DNA from: Aureimonas frigidaquae
GTDB taxonomy: Bacteria > Pseudomonadota > Alphaproteobacteria > Rhizobiales > Rhizobiaceae
DNA: 64,000 bases
Reading direction: 5' to 3'
Assembly: GCF_001463905.1 (NCBI RefSeq)
Contig: NZ_BBWR01000010.1
Coordinates: forward strand, 1 to 64,000
In this document: positions 46,353-55,567 of the stretch, piece by piece
How the letters are laid out: every line of letters begins with the position of its first letter
How positions within the stretch are numbered: the first letter of the stretch is position 1
Made by a program: the position numbers and the translations under genes
The notes under the pieces: generated by a model
Told to the model about the DNA's origin: nothing
The model's database searches: none
The model's input: only the letters and a program-made list of their open reading frames with translations

Positions 46353-46769
46353 ATGTCAGACAAGATCAACGATGTCCTTCGGGTTCCGGCGGTCGCCTTC
46401 GTCGCACGCGTCCTTCTGACGTTTCCCTTCTGGGGCAGCGGGCTTTCCAAGCTCATCGACTTTCCCGGCGGCGTCGCCGAAATGGCGCAGTTCGGGCTGG
46501 AGCCGGCCGTGGCCTTCAACATCGCGACCATCATCGTCCAGGTGGGCGGCTCGCTCCTCGTGATCGTCAACCGCGCCACGTGGTTGGGGGCCGGGGCGCT
46601 CGGCGTGTTCACGGCGCTCACCATCCCCCTCGTGCACCATTTCTGGGCGATGACGGAGGAGCCCTTCCGCACCATCGCCTTCCACACGGCGACGGAGCAT
46701 GTCGGCATGATCGGCGCGCTGATCGTGGTGTCGATCCTGTCGGCGTGGACGGCAGGCGATCGACGCTGA
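46353..46769 (+). CDS. DoxX family membrane protein
   Basis: Small inner-membrane protein of 138 residues with four predicted membrane segments and the DoxX start FVARVLLTFPFWGSGLSKLIDFPGG. DoxX-type proteins are linked to respiratory or oxidative-stress functions in some bacteria, but this subgroup has no proven role. It begins 87 bases after the creatininase gene on the same strand and may or may not share its transcript; a GGAGG lies slightly far upstream of the ATG. Confidence 0.85.
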   Translation: MSDKINDVLRVPAVAFVARVLLTFPFWGSGLSKLIDFPGGVAEMAQFGLEPAVAFNIATIIVQVGGSLLVIVNRATWLGAGALGVFTALTIPLVHHFWAMTEEPFRTIAFHTATEHVGMIGALIVVSILSAWTAGDRR

Positions 46770-46899
46770 CCCGGGCCTGACCACGCCGCAGCAACTCCCG
46801 GTCATTCAGTCGCCAGCAATCGAAACTTGTGAGAGAGTTCCGCCGCCATGATCCTGGCGGGCGCAAGCCCGCGCCCCGATCCTTGAGAGGAACTTTTCC

Positions 46900-47376
46900 A
46901 TGAACGTCATTCCTGCGCTTGCCCTCCTCGTTGCTTCCGTCGCGCTGACGGGCGCCGCCAAGGCGGAGGTCGGGGTGAATGTCGGCCTTCTCTCCTGCGA
47001 TCTGTCGCAGGGGATCGGCCTGATCCTGGAAGAGAAGCAGGAGATGACCTGCACCTTCACGCCCTCGTCCGGCGCGGCGCAGACCTATACCGGCGTCGTC
47101 CATGAATACGGGCTCGAGCTGGGCGATGTGGAATCCGGCCAGATGACCTGGACCGTCCTCGCCCCGAATACGGGCGTCGCGGCCGGGGCCCTGGCCGGCA
47201 CCTATGCCGGTGCCGAGGCCGATGCTGCCTTGGGGCTCGGCGCGGGCGCCAATGTGCTCGTCGGCGGCGGCGGACGGTCCATCACGTTGCAGCCCCTGTC
47301 GGTCGAAACGGAGAAGGGTACCGCCCTGTCGGCCGGCGTCGAAATGCTCGAACTGACGGCTGCCACCACAAACTGA
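46900..47376 (+). CDS. DUF992 family exported protein
   Basis: Secreted protein of 158 residues: signal peptide (ALALLVASVALTGAAKAE), then the DUF992 domain with GLLSCDLSQGIG, CTFTPSSGAAQTYTGVV and a Gly/Ala-rich stretch (GAEADAALGLGAGANVLVGGGGRSI). DUF992 proteins are common in Rhizobiales, with no known function. GAGAGGAAC precedes the ATG. A hairpin with GCAA loop (about 46857-46872) lies just upstream and may end the DoxX transcript. Confidence 0.87.
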   Translation: MNVIPALALLVASVALTGAAKAEVGVNVGLLSCDLSQGIGLILEEKQEMTCTFTPSSGAAQTYTGVVHEYGLELGDVESGQMTWTVLAPNTGVAAGALAGTYAGAEADAALGLGAGANVLVGGGGRSITLQPLSVETEKGTALSAGVEMLELTAATTN

Positions 47377-47419
47377 CCGCTGCGGCGGCGCTGCCCCGCG
47401 CAAGACCTGCATTCTGTCC

Positions 47420-47453
47420 GGCCCGCGCCTGGCCGCAAAGCCATGCGCGGGCC
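47420..47453. terminator. Long hairpin between convergent DUF992 and aldolase genes
   Basis: Outer stem GGCCCGCGC / GCGCGGGCC (9 bp) and inner stem TGGC / GCCA with a single mismatch between them and a six-base loop. It lies 43 bases after the DUF992 stop and 52 bases past the aldolase stop, so it can serve both. Confidence 0.65.
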
Positions 47454-47504
47454 GAACCAATTCATGGGCGCGCCCATCGGCCGGCCGCCCCGTGCCGACC
47501 GCCG

Positions 47505-48194
47505 TCAGGCTTTCGGGCGCGCGACGTCGTTGACGCCGTCGGCATCCGGGGCAAGCCCGTAGCTCATGCGGCGCATCTGCTCCAGGACACGCTCCATCTC
47601 GTCATCGGGCAGGATGGGCGGCTCGCCCAGGGTCAGCGCCTGGACATAGAGCCGCGACAGCGTCTCCACCTCGATCGCGAGCCACAAAGCCGATTCCAGC
47701 GTCTTGCCGAGGGCGATCTGCCCATGCTGCCCGAGCAGGCAGGCGAGCCGGTCCTGCAGCGCCTCCAGCGCCGCGTCGGACAGGGCCTGCGTCCCGAAGG
47801 TGGCATAGCGGGCGCAGCGTATGGTGGTGCCGCCGGCCACGCCCGTCATGTAGTGGAAGCTCGGTATGGTCTTGTGGTGGACCGCGAGCGTCGTGGCATA
47901 GACCGAGTGGCAATGCAGCACCACGTCGATATCGGGTCGTGCCCGCAGGATATCACGGTGGAAGCGCCATTCGGACGATGGCCGGCGGCCGCTGTAGCTC
48001 CCGTCGAAATCCATCTCCACGATGTCGGCCGGCTCCATCCTGTCATAGGCGAGCGAGGATGGCGTGATCAGGAGCCCGCTGCCGGTGCGGACCGACAGGT
48101 TGCCGGCCGTCCCCTGGTTGATGCCGCTTTCGTTCATCTTGCGGCAGGTCGCGACCATCTCCTCGCGCAGCGCCGTTACGTCCGTCTCTGTCAT
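47505..48194 (-). CDS. Class II aldolase/adducin family protein (L-fuculose-phosphate aldolase-like)
   Basis: Zinc-dependent aldolase of 229 residues, predicted to cleave a ketose-1-phosphate to DHAP and an aldehyde. Motifs: GTAGNLSVR near the N-terminus, the acid/base SSEWRFH region with its Glu, and zinc ligands in HCHSVYATTLAV plus the distal LLGQHGQIALGK. The fold and length match FucA/AraD-like enzymes. It lies 31 bases after the FGGY kinase gene, third in a lacI-kinase-aldolase operon. The true sugar phosphate is unknown; a five- or six-carbon ketose-1-phosphate is likely. Confidence 0.88.
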   Translation of the reverse strand: MTETDVTALREEMVATCRKMNESGINQGTAGNLSVRTGSGLLITPSSLAYDRMEPADIVEMDFDGSYSGRRPSSEWRFHRDILRARPDIDVVLHCHSVYATTLAVHHKTIPSFHYMTGVAGGTTIRCARYATFGTQALSDAALEALQDRLACLLGQHGQIALGKTLESALWLAIEVETLSRLYVQALTLGEPPILPDDEMERVLEQMRRMSYGLAPDADGVNDVARPKA

Positions 48195-48225
48195 GTCTTC
48201 TCTCTCTCCTCCAGGTTGTCAGGGT

Positions 48226-49659
48226 TCAGGCTGCCGCGGCCAGCGCCAGGCTGCGCCAGCGGGCCGCATAGGGCAGGATTTTGGCTATCTCCAATGGGCG
48301 GGCATCCTCCAGCGCCAGCGGCACCGATCGTGCCGGCCGGCCGTGCGACGCCAGGAGGGCAGCCCCGGCCGCCACGCCATCGGCCTGCCGGTTGAAGGCC
48401 ACCCGGCATTGCGGGTTCAGCGCCGCCAGGAGCGGAGCGAAGAGGGGATCGCGCAGGAAAGCTCCATCCAGGACGATGGTGCCCTGATTGCCCAGCGCCG
48501 CCACGCACTCGCTCGCCAGGAGCGCCGCGGTCATGAGCGCCAGGGACACGCGCTCGCCGGCATCCGCCGGCGCCGGCCCCTCGATCCGGCCGCGGCCGGC
48601 GCTGCCGGGAAACAGCCCGTCATCGCGCCCGAAGGAGGGCACCGCGAAGCTTTCCCGCGCGACCAGCGCCTGGAGCGCCGCTTGCGACGCCATGCCACCG
48701 GCTGCCCCCTCCCCGGCAATGGCGGCAAATTCACGCCCGCCCTGGGTCAGCGCGCCGCCGAGCGGGCGGCCGTCCACATCGGCATTGAGCGTCATGCCGC
48801 GCCGCGGATCCAGGCGGTCGAGTGCGGCATGGTCGGACAGGGCCACGATCCATGTTCCGGTGGAAACGACGGTCATGTGCTGAAGGCCCGCCGCCTGGTA
48901 GCGGTAGAAATTGGCGCTGGAATCATGAATGCCGGCGAGCACGCGGCAGGTCGGCGAAAGGCCGGTCCGGGCGGCGATGGCCGGACGCACCGGCCCGAGC
49001 GTCGCATGCGCCGGCTGCAAGGGCGGCAGGTAGCGCCCCCAACCCCGGGCCCGCACGATGTCGGAGGGCCGCCCCTCCTGCAGGCGCCAGAAGCCGGATT
49101 GCGCCGCATGGTTGGTGATCTCGCTCGCCATCCCGCCGCTGAACCGCCAGGCCCAGTATTGCGGCACGCTCAGGAAGGCCGACGCCTCGCCCGCGGCGTC
49201 GGGACGCTCCGTCATCACCCACAGCATCTGCCGCGCCTGATGCGTCGCCCCCATCATGATGGCGCTGCCGCGCTCGGCGAAATCGCCCGATTGCGCCCGA
49301 TAGACGGCATCGACCGCCTGAGGGGCCGGTTGCTCGTAATCGATCATCGGCAGGATCGGCTCGGGGCGCTCCAGCTCGTCCTCGCGCACGAGGACGCCGC
49401 CCGAACCGTGTCCGGCCGCCACGATCGCCTCCAGGCGAAAGCGGCGCGCCGCCTGGCCGAGCGCGTCCAGGAGCCAGGCCTCCGCCGCGGCAAGGTCATG
49501 CCGGCGCCAGGGCGCGCCCTCTCTCTGCGTGACCCCATTGCCGGTGGAAATCTGGTCGAGAATGGTTCCGTCCGCCGCCGCGACCGCCAGCTTCAGATTG
49601 GTCTTGCCGGCATCGATGACGGCCACGCAGGCCTGTGCCGGTTCGTTCGTCTCGTTCAT
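48226..49659 (-). CDS. FGGY-family carbohydrate kinase
   Basis: Sugar kinase of 477 residues. N-terminal ATPase motif VIDAGKTNLKLAVA (usual form D-x-GT-T/S) and C-terminal FGGY domain with LDGAFLRDPLFAPLLAAL and AAGAALLASHG. It resembles the fuculokinase/rhamnulokinase branch more than xylulokinase, and pairing with a class II aldolase agrees with phosphorylation at C1 of a ketose. I start at 49659 because GGGAGGA lies eight bases upstream; the frame runs back to 49800. It sits 35 bases after lacI and before the aldolase gene. Confidence 0.87.
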   Translation of the reverse strand: MNETNEPAQACVAVIDAGKTNLKLAVAAADGTILDQISTGNGVTQREGAPWRRHDLAAAEAWLLDALGQAARRFRLEAIVAAGHGSGGVLVREDELERPEPILPMIDYEQPAPQAVDAVYRAQSGDFAERGSAIMMGATHQARQMLWVMTERPDAAGEASAFLSVPQYWAWRFSGGMASEITNHAAQSGFWRLQEGRPSDIVRARGWGRYLPPLQPAHATLGPVRPAIAARTGLSPTCRVLAGIHDSSANFYRYQAAGLQHMTVVSTGTWIVALSDHAALDRLDPRRGMTLNADVDGRPLGGALTQGGREFAAIAGEGAAGGMASQAALQALVARESFAVPSFGRDDGLFPGSAGRGRIEGPAPADAGERVSLALMTAALLASECVAALGNQGTIVLDGAFLRDPLFAPLLAALNPQCRVAFNRQADGVAAGAALLASHGRPARSVPLALEDARPLEIAKILPYAARWRSLALAAAA

Positions 49660-49694
49660 GTCACGGTCCTCCCCACCGTTCGTCTCGCCTCCCG

Positions 49695-50726
49695 TCAGGC
49701 CAGTTCGGCCCCCGGCGGCCGGTGCGCCGCGGCGTCGCGCGGGGGCACCACGATGCGGCTGCCCGGGGGCACGCCCGGCCCGTCGAACACCGCGAAGCAA
49801 TGACGGATCAGCTCCTCCACATCCTGGCGCATCATGATGACGGGAAGTGGCATGGCATAGGCGAAGGGGTCCCAGTCGAAGCAGCCGAGCACCGTCGAGG
49901 CGGGCCAGCGCCCTGCCGCGACGAGGCGCGCGAGCCCTTCCAGCGCGGTGATGGAATTGACGAAGATGCCGGGCGGGGCATGATCCGCCAGCCGGGCAAA
50001 AACCTCCTGTGCAGCGGAGGGCTGGTAGCCGCAGGGCAGGATCGATTCGGGATGAAAGGCGACCTGCCGTGCCGCGAAGGCCGCCTCGAAGCCAATCATG
50101 CGCTCATCCGTGGCGAACTCGCCCCGCCGCCCCCCGACGAACTGGATCTGCGCGGGGTCACCGCCGCGCTCGGCCACCATGTCAATCAGCCGCAGGGTCA
50201 GTTCGGTCGAGCCACCACGATTGTCGGTTACCACGGAGGGCGCGGCGGCGCCCGGCAGGTCGAGGTTCACGCAGGCAATGCCGGCATCGATGCAGAGCTG
50301 GTTCAACGGATCGGGACGGTTGACGCCTGCGAAGATCAGGCATTCGACCGCCTGGGCGATCAAGGTTTCCGTGACCTGCCGCTCGGTCGCATCGTCGCGC
50401 TGCGTGCTCACCACGATCGGACAGAGGCCGCGCTCCCGCGCCCGCGCCTCGAAGGTCTCCGCCAGCCCGGCGAAGAAGCGGTTTCGGTAGTGCGGGATGA
50501 TCATGCCCGCCAGGCTGGAGCGTTGCAGGCGCAATCCCCGGGCACGCTGGTTGGCATTGTAGCCGACGGCCTCCGCCGCCTTCAGGACGCGCCCGGCCGT
50601 ATCGGCATGGATGCGGTAGCGCTCCCAGGACCCGTTCATCACCAGGCTCACCGTGGAAGCGGAAATGCCGGCCGCCTCGGCGATGTCGTAGATGGTGGAG
50701 CGCCGCCCCGCCTTGGCCTTCCGCAT
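49695..50726 (-). CDS. LacI family transcriptional regulator
   Basis: Repressor of 343 residues with an N-terminal LacI helix-turn-helix (STIYDIAEAAGISASTVSLVMNGS, about 10-33), hinge region (YNANQRARGLRLQ), and a periplasmic-binding-protein-like sensor domain. The start at 50726 (MRKAKAGRR) fits the family; an in-frame ATG exists at 50750. It is the first gene of the minus-strand kinase/aldolase operon and divergent from the ABC operon, and a perfect GCTAAAT-GG-ATTTAGC operator lies between them. It most likely represses both directions until a sugar or its phosphate binds. Confidence 0.92.
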   Translation of the reverse strand: MRKAKAGRRSTIYDIAEAAGISASTVSLVMNGSWERYRIHADTAGRVLKAAEAVGYNANQRARGLRLQRSSLAGMIIPHYRNRFFAGLAETFEARARERGLCPIVVSTQRDDATERQVTETLIAQAVECLIFAGVNRPDPLNQLCIDAGIACVNLDLPGAAAPSVVTDNRGGSTELTLRLIDMVAERGGDPAQIQFVGGRRGEFATDERMIGFEAAFAARQVAFHPESILPCGYQPSAAQEVFARLADHAPPGIFVNSITALEGLARLVAAGRWPASTVLGCFDWDPFAYAMPLPVIMMRQDVEELIRHCFAVFDGPGVPPGSRIVVPPRDAAAHRPPGAELA

Positions 50727-50786
50727 TGCCTGGCCCCTTCCCTGCCCCACCCTGTCTACCCTCCCGGAACAGTTTGGAACAGCCTG

Positions 50787-50815
50787 TTGACGCCAGTGCT
50801 AAATGGATTTAGCGT
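50787..50815 (+). promoter_or_regulatory. Promoter of the LsrB/RhaS-like ABC operon overlapping a LacI-type operator
   Basis: TTGACG (50787-50792), a 17-base spacer and TAGCGT (50810-50815). The perfect palindrome GCTAAATGGATTTAGC (50798-50813) covers the spacer and part of the -10. This layout allows repression by blocking RNA polymerase. The -10 is weak, so the exact promoter is provisional; the palindrome is certain. Confidence 0.7.
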
Positions 50816-50897
50816 CCAGATCAAGCCGGTCGCGATCATGATGCCGGCACACCGTACGGGGCTTGGGAGAGCCGTTCGGTCACCTGGGAGGAAAGCC

Positions 50898-51908
50898 ATG
50901 TCTATCGCCACCGTCACCCGCCGGGCGCTGCTCGGCGCGGCCTGTTTCCTTGCCGTATCGGCGAGCATGCCCGCATTTGCGCAAAGCGCCGACGCGCCGA
51001 CCATCGGCGTCGTGGTCAAGATCGGCGGCATCCCGTGGTTCAATGCCATGGAAGCCGGGATCAAGGAGCGCGCGGCGGCGCTCGGCGTCAACGCCTTCAT
51101 GGTCGGCCCGACCAGCGCCGATCCGGCATTGCAGGTGCGTGCCGTGGAGGATCTGATCGCCCAGGGCGTGGATGTGATCGGCGTCGTCCCGAACGATGCG
51201 CAGGTGCTGGAACCGGTGCTCAAGCGCGCCATGGATGCCGGCATCAAGGTCATCGCCCATGAATCGCCCGACCAGCAGAATGTCGACTGGGACTTCGAGC
51301 TCGCCTCCGTCCAGGGCTTCGGAGACGCCTATGGCAAGCAGCTCGCGGAGGTGATGGGCGGCAAGGGCAAATACGCCGTCTTCGTCGGCTCCCTCACCGT
51401 GCCGCTGCACAATGCCTGGGCCGATGCGGCCATCGCCTACATCAAGGCGAACCATCCGGACATGGAACTGGTGGGCGATCGCTACGGCGTGGCGGAAGAT
51501 GCCGATGCCTCGCGCCGCACGGCGCTCGATCTGATGCGCGCCCATCCGGACCTCAAGGGCTTCCTGGCCTTCGGCAGCCAGGGTCCGATCGGCGCGGCGC
51601 GCGCCGTGGAAGAGCGCCGCAAGGGCGGCGAGATCGTGGTCATGGGCCCATTCTCTCCGGGCCAGGGACGCACCCTCGTCCATGACGGCATCCTGACCGG
51701 CGGCTTCATGTGGAACCCCAAGCAGGCCGGAGAGGTCTTCGTGACGCTCGGCACGATGCTCGCCAAGGGCGAAGAGGTCAAAGACGGTATGGAGATCGAA
51801 GGTCTGGGCACCGTCCATCCCGACGTCGCCAAGAAGAACATCATCGTCGATCAGCTCGTCACCATCAACAAGGACACGGTGGACGAGCTGGCCGGCCTCG
51901 GACTGTAG
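50898..51908 (+). CDS. Sugar ABC transporter substrate-binding protein (LsrB/RhaS-like)
   Basis: Periplasmic binding protein of 336 residues with signal peptide (cleavage near PAFAQ) and the type I two-lobe fold of the AI-2/rhamnose group (GVVVKIGGIPWFNAMEAGIKERA; ASVQGFGDAYGKQLAEVM; TGGFMWNPKQAGEVF). It resembles LsrB and rhizobial RhaS more than ribose-binding RbsB. GGGAGGAA precedes the ATG. It leads an operon of one ATPase, two permeases and a ketose 3-epimerase. The epimerase makes a ketose or polyol-derived sugar a likelier ligand than autoinducer-2. Confidence 0.9.
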   Translation: MSIATVTRRALLGAACFLAVSASMPAFAQSADAPTIGVVVKIGGIPWFNAMEAGIKERAAALGVNAFMVGPTSADPALQVRAVEDLIAQGVDVIGVVPNDAQVLEPVLKRAMDAGIKVIAHESPDQQNVDWDFELASVQGFGDAYGKQLAEVMGGKGKYAVFVGSLTVPLHNAWADAAIAYIKANHPDMELVGDRYGVAEDADASRRTALDLMRAHPDLKGFLAFGSQGPIGAARAVEERRKGGEIVVMGPFSPGQGRTLVHDGILTGGFMWNPKQAGEVFVTLGTMLAKGEEVKDGMEIEGLGTVHPDVAKKNIIVDQLVTINKDTVDELAGLGL

Positions 51909-51967
51909 GCAAGCCCTGCGGCGCGGCCTTGCCGCGCCGCTTCCGCCCGCTGATCGCACGAGGGTAC

Positions 51968-53509
51968 ATGACGACGGTTCCCCAGCCCGGCCGCCAGGCG
52001 GCCCTGCCCGGCCAGCCCGGCGCTCCGGCACTCATCGATCTCAGGCACGTGTCCAAGCGCTTCGGCGGGGTGCAGGCCCTGTCCGACGTCGCCTTCGATG
52101 TCGCACCGGGGGAGGTCCTGTGCCTTGCGGGCGAGAACGGGTGCGGCAAGTCCACGCTCATCAAGATCATCAGCGGCGTCTACCGCCCCGAGCCGGGCGC
52201 CAAGATGCTCTTCGACGGCCGCCCGGTCGACGGGCTGACCCCGGCCATGGCGCGGGCCATGGGAATCCAGGTCATCTGGCAGGATCTTGCCCTGTTCCCG
52301 GAAATGACGGTCGCCGAAAACATCGCCTTCGAAGGCAATCTCGGGGGCGGACCGCGCCTCGTCCATTATGGCGCGATGCGCGAGCGCGCCACGCAGATCC
52401 TGAGCCGGCTCGGCGTCGACATTCCCCTCGAGCAGCCGGTCAAGCGCCTGTCCATCGCCCGCCGGCAGCTCGTGGCCATTGCCCGGGCGCTCGTCGCCGA
52501 TGCGCGGCTCGTCTTCATGGACGAGCCGACGGCATCGCTCAGCCGGGCCGAAACGGACGCACTCCTGTCCATCGTGCGGCGCCTGTCGGCGCAAGGGATC
52601 GCCGTCGTCTTCGTCAGCCATCGGCTGGCGGAAGTCCTGGATGTGTGCAGCCGCGTGACCGTCCTGCGCGACGGCCGGTTGGTCGGCACCTATCGCACGC
52701 GCGGCATGACGCAGACCCGGCTGACCGAGTTGATGACGGGCAGGAACTTCGATGCCTGCGTCCACGCGCCGGTCGCCCGCAGCGGCACGCCGGTCCTGGC
52801 CGTGGAAGGGCTGAGCCGCCAAGGCGAATATCGCGGCATCGACCTGTCGATCATGCCGGGCGAGATCGTCGGACTGACCGGCCGCCTGGGGGCCGGGCGG
52901 ACAGAACTGGCCCTGACCCTGTTCGGCATGAACCGGCCCGACCGGGGCCGCATCCTGATGGATGGCCGGCCGCTGGCGTTGCGCTCGAACCGCGACGCCA
53001 TCGCCGCGGGCATCGCCTATGTCTCGGAGGATCGCCTGTCGCTCGGGCTCGTCCAGCCGCAGCCGATCGGCGACAACATCGTGGTCAGCGTGCTCGACAA
53101 GGTTCTCGACCGGCTTGGGCTCCTCTCCGCGCCCCGGCGCCGCGCTCTGGTGGATCACTGGATCGGCCGGCTCCGGGTCAAGATCGGCCATCCGCAGGAT
53201 CCTGTCTCCACCCTGTCGGGCGGCAACCAGCAGCGCATCGTTCTGGCCAAATGGCTGGCCACCGGGCCGCGGCTCCTGATCCTCGATTCACCGACCGTCG
53301 GCGTGGATGTCGGCGCACGGGCGGGCATCTTCGAGATCGTGCGGGAACTGGCCGCCGAAGGCATGGCGATCCTCCTGATCTCGGACGAGATTCCGGAAGT
53401 CTACTTCAACGCCGACCGCATCCTGCACATGCGCGACGGCGCCATCATCGGCCAGTATGTCCCGAACGAGACGCGCATGGACGATATCGAGGAGGCCGTC
53501 CATGCTTGA
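51968..53509 (+). CDS. Sugar ABC transporter ATP-binding protein (two ATPase domains)
   Basis: Duplicated ATPase of 513 residues like RbsA/LsrA. The first domain has an intact Walker A (GENGCGKST) and Walker B (VFMDEPTASLS) but a degenerate signature (LSIARRQ). The second domain lacks a true P-loop lysine (TGRLGAGRTE, usual for this family), keeps the signature LSGGNQQ, but has LILDSPTVGVDVG, with serine in place of the catalytic glutamate that RbsA carries here. GAGG precedes the ATG at 51968. Its end overlaps the first permease gene by eight bases. Confidence 0.9.
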   Translation: MTTVPQPGRQAALPGQPGAPALIDLRHVSKRFGGVQALSDVAFDVAPGEVLCLAGENGCGKSTLIKIISGVYRPEPGAKMLFDGRPVDGLTPAMARAMGIQVIWQDLALFPEMTVAENIAFEGNLGGGPRLVHYGAMRERATQILSRLGVDIPLEQPVKRLSIARRQLVAIARALVADARLVFMDEPTASLSRAETDALLSIVRRLSAQGIAVVFVSHRLAEVLDVCSRVTVLRDGRLVGTYRTRGMTQTRLTELMTGRNFDACVHAPVARSGTPVLAVEGLSRQGEYRGIDLSIMPGEIVGLTGRLGAGRTELALTLFGMNRPDRGRILMDGRPLALRSNRDAIAAGIAYVSEDRLSLGLVQPQPIGDNIVVSVLDKVLDRLGLLSAPRRRALVDHWIGRLRVKIGHPQDPVSTLSGGNQQRIVLAKWLATGPRLLILDSPTVGVDVGARAGIFEIVRELAAEGMAILLISDEIPEVYFNADRILHMRDGAIIGQYVPNETRMDDIEEAVHA

Positions 53510-54506
53510 ACGGCTGTCCCGCTTCGGAACGGAAGGGTGGCTCGCCCTGGTGATCCTGATCATCGCGATCACGCTGTCGCTGGCCACCGACACTTTCCTG
53601 ACCCTCGTCAACCTGTTCGACATTCTCAACTACTCGGCCGTCAACGTCATCTTCGCGGCGGGTCTGCTCGTGGTGCTGATCGCCGGGGGCATCGACATCT
53701 CCTTCGCCGTCGCCGCATCGGTCGTGCAGTATGTGGTGGTGACGCTCCTCATCCAGATGGGCGGCGGGAACTGGGCCATCGGCATTGCACTGTCGCTCCT
53801 GGCCGGCGCGTGCCTCGGCGCGTTGAACGCGGCCCTCATCTATCATCTCCGCATCATCTCCATCGTCGTCACCATCGCGACCTTCAACCTCTTCTTTGGG
53901 CTGTTGATGTTCGTAACGGGCGGCGTGTCGATCTATGCCCTGCCGGACTGGCTCTCCCGCCGCGTCATCCTGTTCGAGGCGGAGACGCAGGCCGGCTGGG
54001 CCGAGATCACGCTTCCCGTCCTCGTCATGGCCGTCACCGTGCTGGCGACATGGCTTCTCCTGCGGCGCGTGACCATCGGCCGCCAACTCTTCGCCATGGG
54101 CGACAATGTGGAAGGCGCGCGCCGGCTCGGCATCAATCTCGGCGCCATGCACTATCTAGCCTATGGGTGGCTCGGCGCCTGCGCGGGGCTCGCCGGGCTG
54201 ATGCAGGCGCATTATGCGCGCGAGGTGGTGCCCAATGCCCTTTACGGGCGTGAGCTGGAGGTTCTGGCGGCCGTGGTCCTGGGCGGCGCCCGGCTCGGCG
54301 GCGGCCGCGGCACGCTCATCGGGGCGATCCTGGGTCTTGCCCTCGTCTCCGTCACGCAGAACGGCCTGAACCTTCTTGGCATATCGCCCTATGCGTTCCG
54401 CATGATCATCGGCTTCATCATCCTCGTCGCCATCAGCCTGTCGGGAGATACGATCGGCCGGCTCGCCGCGTGGATGGGCGCCCGCACCGCCGGAGGCACG
54501 CGATGA
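53502..54506 (+). CDS. Sugar ABC transporter permease 1
   Basis: Membrane subunit of the BPD_transp_2 (RbsC/LsrC) family, 334 residues, about nine to ten membrane segments. The GRQLFAMGDNVEGARRLGINL and [21 protein letters not shown] motifs are typical. GGAGG lies six bases before the ATG within the ATPase gene, and its stop overlaps the next start (ATGA). Confidence 0.9.
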   Translation: MLERLSRFGTEGWLALVILIIAITLSLATDTFLTLVNLFDILNYSAVNVIFAAGLLVVLIAGGIDISFAVAASVVQYVVVTLLIQMGGGNWAIGIALSLLAGACLGALNAALIYHLRIISIVVTIATFNLFFGLLMFVTGGVSIYALPDWLSRRVILFEAETQAGWAEITLPVLVMAVTVLATWLLLRRVTIGRQLFAMGDNVEGARRLGINLGAMHYLAYGWLGACAGLAGLMQAHYAREVVPNALYGRELEVLAAVVLGGARLGGGRGTLIGAILGLALVSVTQNGLNLLGISPYAFRMIIGFIILVAISLSGDTIGRLAAWMGARTAGGTR

Positions 54507-55564
54507 ACGCTTTCCTGTCCAACTTGCTGGGCCAAAGCGGCCGCAAAGCCGGGTCCGGCGTGTCCGGCGGCAGCGAAATCGGCGGGCTCCTGGCCGTTCT
54601 GCTCGTGCTGATCGTCCTCCTGTCGCTGACGACGGACCGGTTCCTGACGCAGGCGACCTTCACCTCCATCGCCTTCCAGCTTCCCGAGCTCGGCCTTCTC
54701 ACCCTGGCCATGCTGATCCCCATCCTGTCCGGTGGGCTCAACCTCGCCATCACCTTCGCTGCCAATATTTCCGCGCTCGTCCTCGCCTGGATCCTCCAGG
54801 CGGGCGGCGGCGCGGATGCGGGGCTGGCGGTCTTCGCGCTCGGGTGCCTGGCGGCGATCCTGTCGGGGGCGGCGATCGGCGGCATCATGGGCCTCGTCAT
54901 CGCCTATACGGGTGCGCACCCCATCCTCGTGTCCCTGTCAATGATGATCTTTCTGCGCGGTCTCGGCGAGTTCCTGACCCGCGGGGGCGACGTTTCGGGC
55001 TTTCCGCCCTTCGTCGTGGCACTCGGCCAGGGCACGGTGCTCGGCGTGCCGGTACCGCTGATCATCCTGATCGTCTGCGTCCTGGCCTGGATGCTGATCC
55101 TGAACCGCACGCGGCTTGGCTTCTCCATCTATATGCTCGGCTCCAACCCGGAGGCCACGCGCTATTGCGGCGTCGATACCCACCGCGCCTTGACCATGGT
55201 CTATGTCCTGTCGGGCATCATGTGCGCCGTGGCCGGCATCGTCATGCTGACGCGCTTCAACTCGGTGCGCGTCGGTCATGGCGAATCCTACCTGCTCATC
55301 ACGGTTCTCGCCTGCTTTCTCGGCCGGGTCGATCCGTTCGGCGGCTTCGGGCGCGTCGTGCCGGTGGTAATCGCCCTCGTCATTCTGCAGGTGATCGGCT
55401 CGGGCCTGAACCTGTTCGGCACCAACCAGCATCTGGCGACGGCCCTTTGGGGCGCGATCCTCATTTGCGTCATGGTGATCCGCTCGGTCTGGGCGCGCCT
55501 GCAGATCGGCGCCTATCTGCGCCGCCCCGCAATACCGACTTCAACACACACAACGCAGGAGTAA
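54503..55564 (+). CDS. Sugar ABC transporter permease 2
   Basis: Second BPD_transp_2 permease, 353 residues, with membrane segments throughout and the YMLGSNPEATRYCGVDTHRA and FLGRVDPFGGFGRVV motifs. It is divergent in sequence from permease 1, so the importer probably uses a heterodimer, as RhaP/RhaQ or LsrC/LsrD do. The first 30 residues are hydrophilic. The epimerase gene begins three bases after its stop. Confidence 0.9.
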   Translation: MNAFLSNLLGQSGRKAGSGVSGGSEIGGLLAVLLVLIVLLSLTTDRFLTQATFTSIAFQLPELGLLTLAMLIPILSGGLNLAITFAANISALVLAWILQAGGGADAGLAVFALGCLAAILSGAAIGGIMGLVIAYTGAHPILVSLSMMIFLRGLGEFLTRGGDVSGFPPFVVALGQGTVLGVPVPLIILIVCVLAWMLILNRTRLGFSIYMLGSNPEATRYCGVDTHRALTMVYVLSGIMCAVAGIVMLTRFNSVRVGHGESYLLITVLACFLGRVDPFGGFGRVVPVVIALVILQVIGSGLNLFGTNQHLATALWGAILICVMVIRSVWARLQIGAYLRRPAIPTSTHTTQE

Positions 55565-55567
55565 GGC

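Noticed and set aside
53502-55564. Autoinducer-2 uptake (lsr) operon
   Set aside because: The importer resembles LsrB/C/D, but no lsrF/lsrG/lsrR genes are present and the cluster holds an epimerase, a class II aldolase and a LacI regulator, which favour a sugar or polyol.
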